From Cladorrhinum sp. PSN259 (lineage: Eukaryota; Ascomycota; Sordariomycetes; Sordariales; Podosporaceae), in assembly GCA_033725935.1 (NCBI GenBank), contig MU867109.1:186001-250000 (forward strand): a DNA stretch of 64,000 nt. Reading direction: 5' to 3'. Below the pieces are notes generated by a model. That model saw nothing but the letters and a program-made list of their open reading frames with translations, had not been told where the DNA came from and searched no databases. A program made the position numbers and the translations under genes. Below are positions 63,868 through 64,000 of this stretch, piece by piece (position 1 is the first letter of the stretch; every line of letters begins with the position of its first letter).

Positions 63868-64000
63868 TTGAAATCGTGTGTGGTCCCGATTGATTGGATT
63901 TCAGCTGCCAAACTATACCCTATAAAGCAAAAACCTCATTCTCAGTACTATCGCCAACAGTCGCCTTTTTTTCCCACCACTACCTAATCGAACCCGCTCA

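Noticed and set aside
63651..63911. 86-codon ORF over the tRNA-Glu
   Set aside because: The tRNA explains the sequence; the ORF is accidental.
1..64000. CRISPR arrays or bacterial operons
   Set aside because: No regularly spaced repeats and no ribosome-binding-site pattern; spliced genes and nuclear tRNA introns show a eukaryote.

Overview
The window is nuclear DNA of a filamentous ascomycete (Pezizomycotina). Supporting signs are short GT-AG introns of about 47-94 bp, intron-bearing tRNA genes, a HET-domain gene, small secreted proteins, OCH1-like and CAP59-like glycosyltransferases, a tyrosinase, and permeases of filamentous-fungal type. Gene content would suit a leotiomycete-like genome, but the sequence alone does not fix the class. 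Genes lie on both strands as independent units; there is no operon structure.

Positions 1-15 kb: a poorly supported small ORF, a three-exon BTB-like protein (1933-3339), a tiny secreted peptide precursor (4038-4223), tRNA-Ile with an intron (6190), a two-exon secreted Ala-rich protein (6722-7305), and a divergent pair of an OCH1-like Golgi glycosyltransferase (8613-10070) and a multi-pass acyltransferase-3 protein (11577-13112). Then comes a 2.7 kb gene-free stretch with a G-rich minisatellite and a Tc1/mariner-type MITE carrying an internal telomere-like repeat.

Positions 15.9-26.5 kb: a sulfite-oxidase-type molybdenum enzyme, a tyrosinase broken by a nonsense codon and a frameshift, a single-pass Thr-rich membrane protein, a frameshifted DUF829/TMEM53 hydrolase, a tRNA-like sequence with a possible solo LTR about 290 bp downstream, and a CAP59-type mannosyltransferase whose ATG overlaps the stop of a small upstream ORF.

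Positions 26.6-43.8 kb: a 1,759-residue DDX60/Ski2-like helicase, an old-yellow-enzyme oxidoreductase, a three-exon C2H2-type protein, and a divergent pair of a HET-domain gene and a HeLo-like/NLR N-terminal-type gene. That pair points to a non-self-recognition locus.

Positions 45-64 kb: a secreted CAP/PR-1 protein, a decayed CorA-like gene, an HD-domain nucleotidase, a low-complexity nuclear-type protein, and a CCHC zinc-knuckle protein. A 486-bp foldback element with perfect 128-bp arms lies 214 bp upstream of that last gene. Last is a block of a GMC oxidoreductase, a purine/cytosine permease and an amino-acid permease, with a tRNA-Glu near the right edge. I found no CRISPR array and no obvious secondary-metabolite synthase. 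The most unusual items are the peptide precursor with dibasic and dipeptide processing sites, the HET/HeLo-like pair with an apparently intronised exon, and the perfect foldback element.
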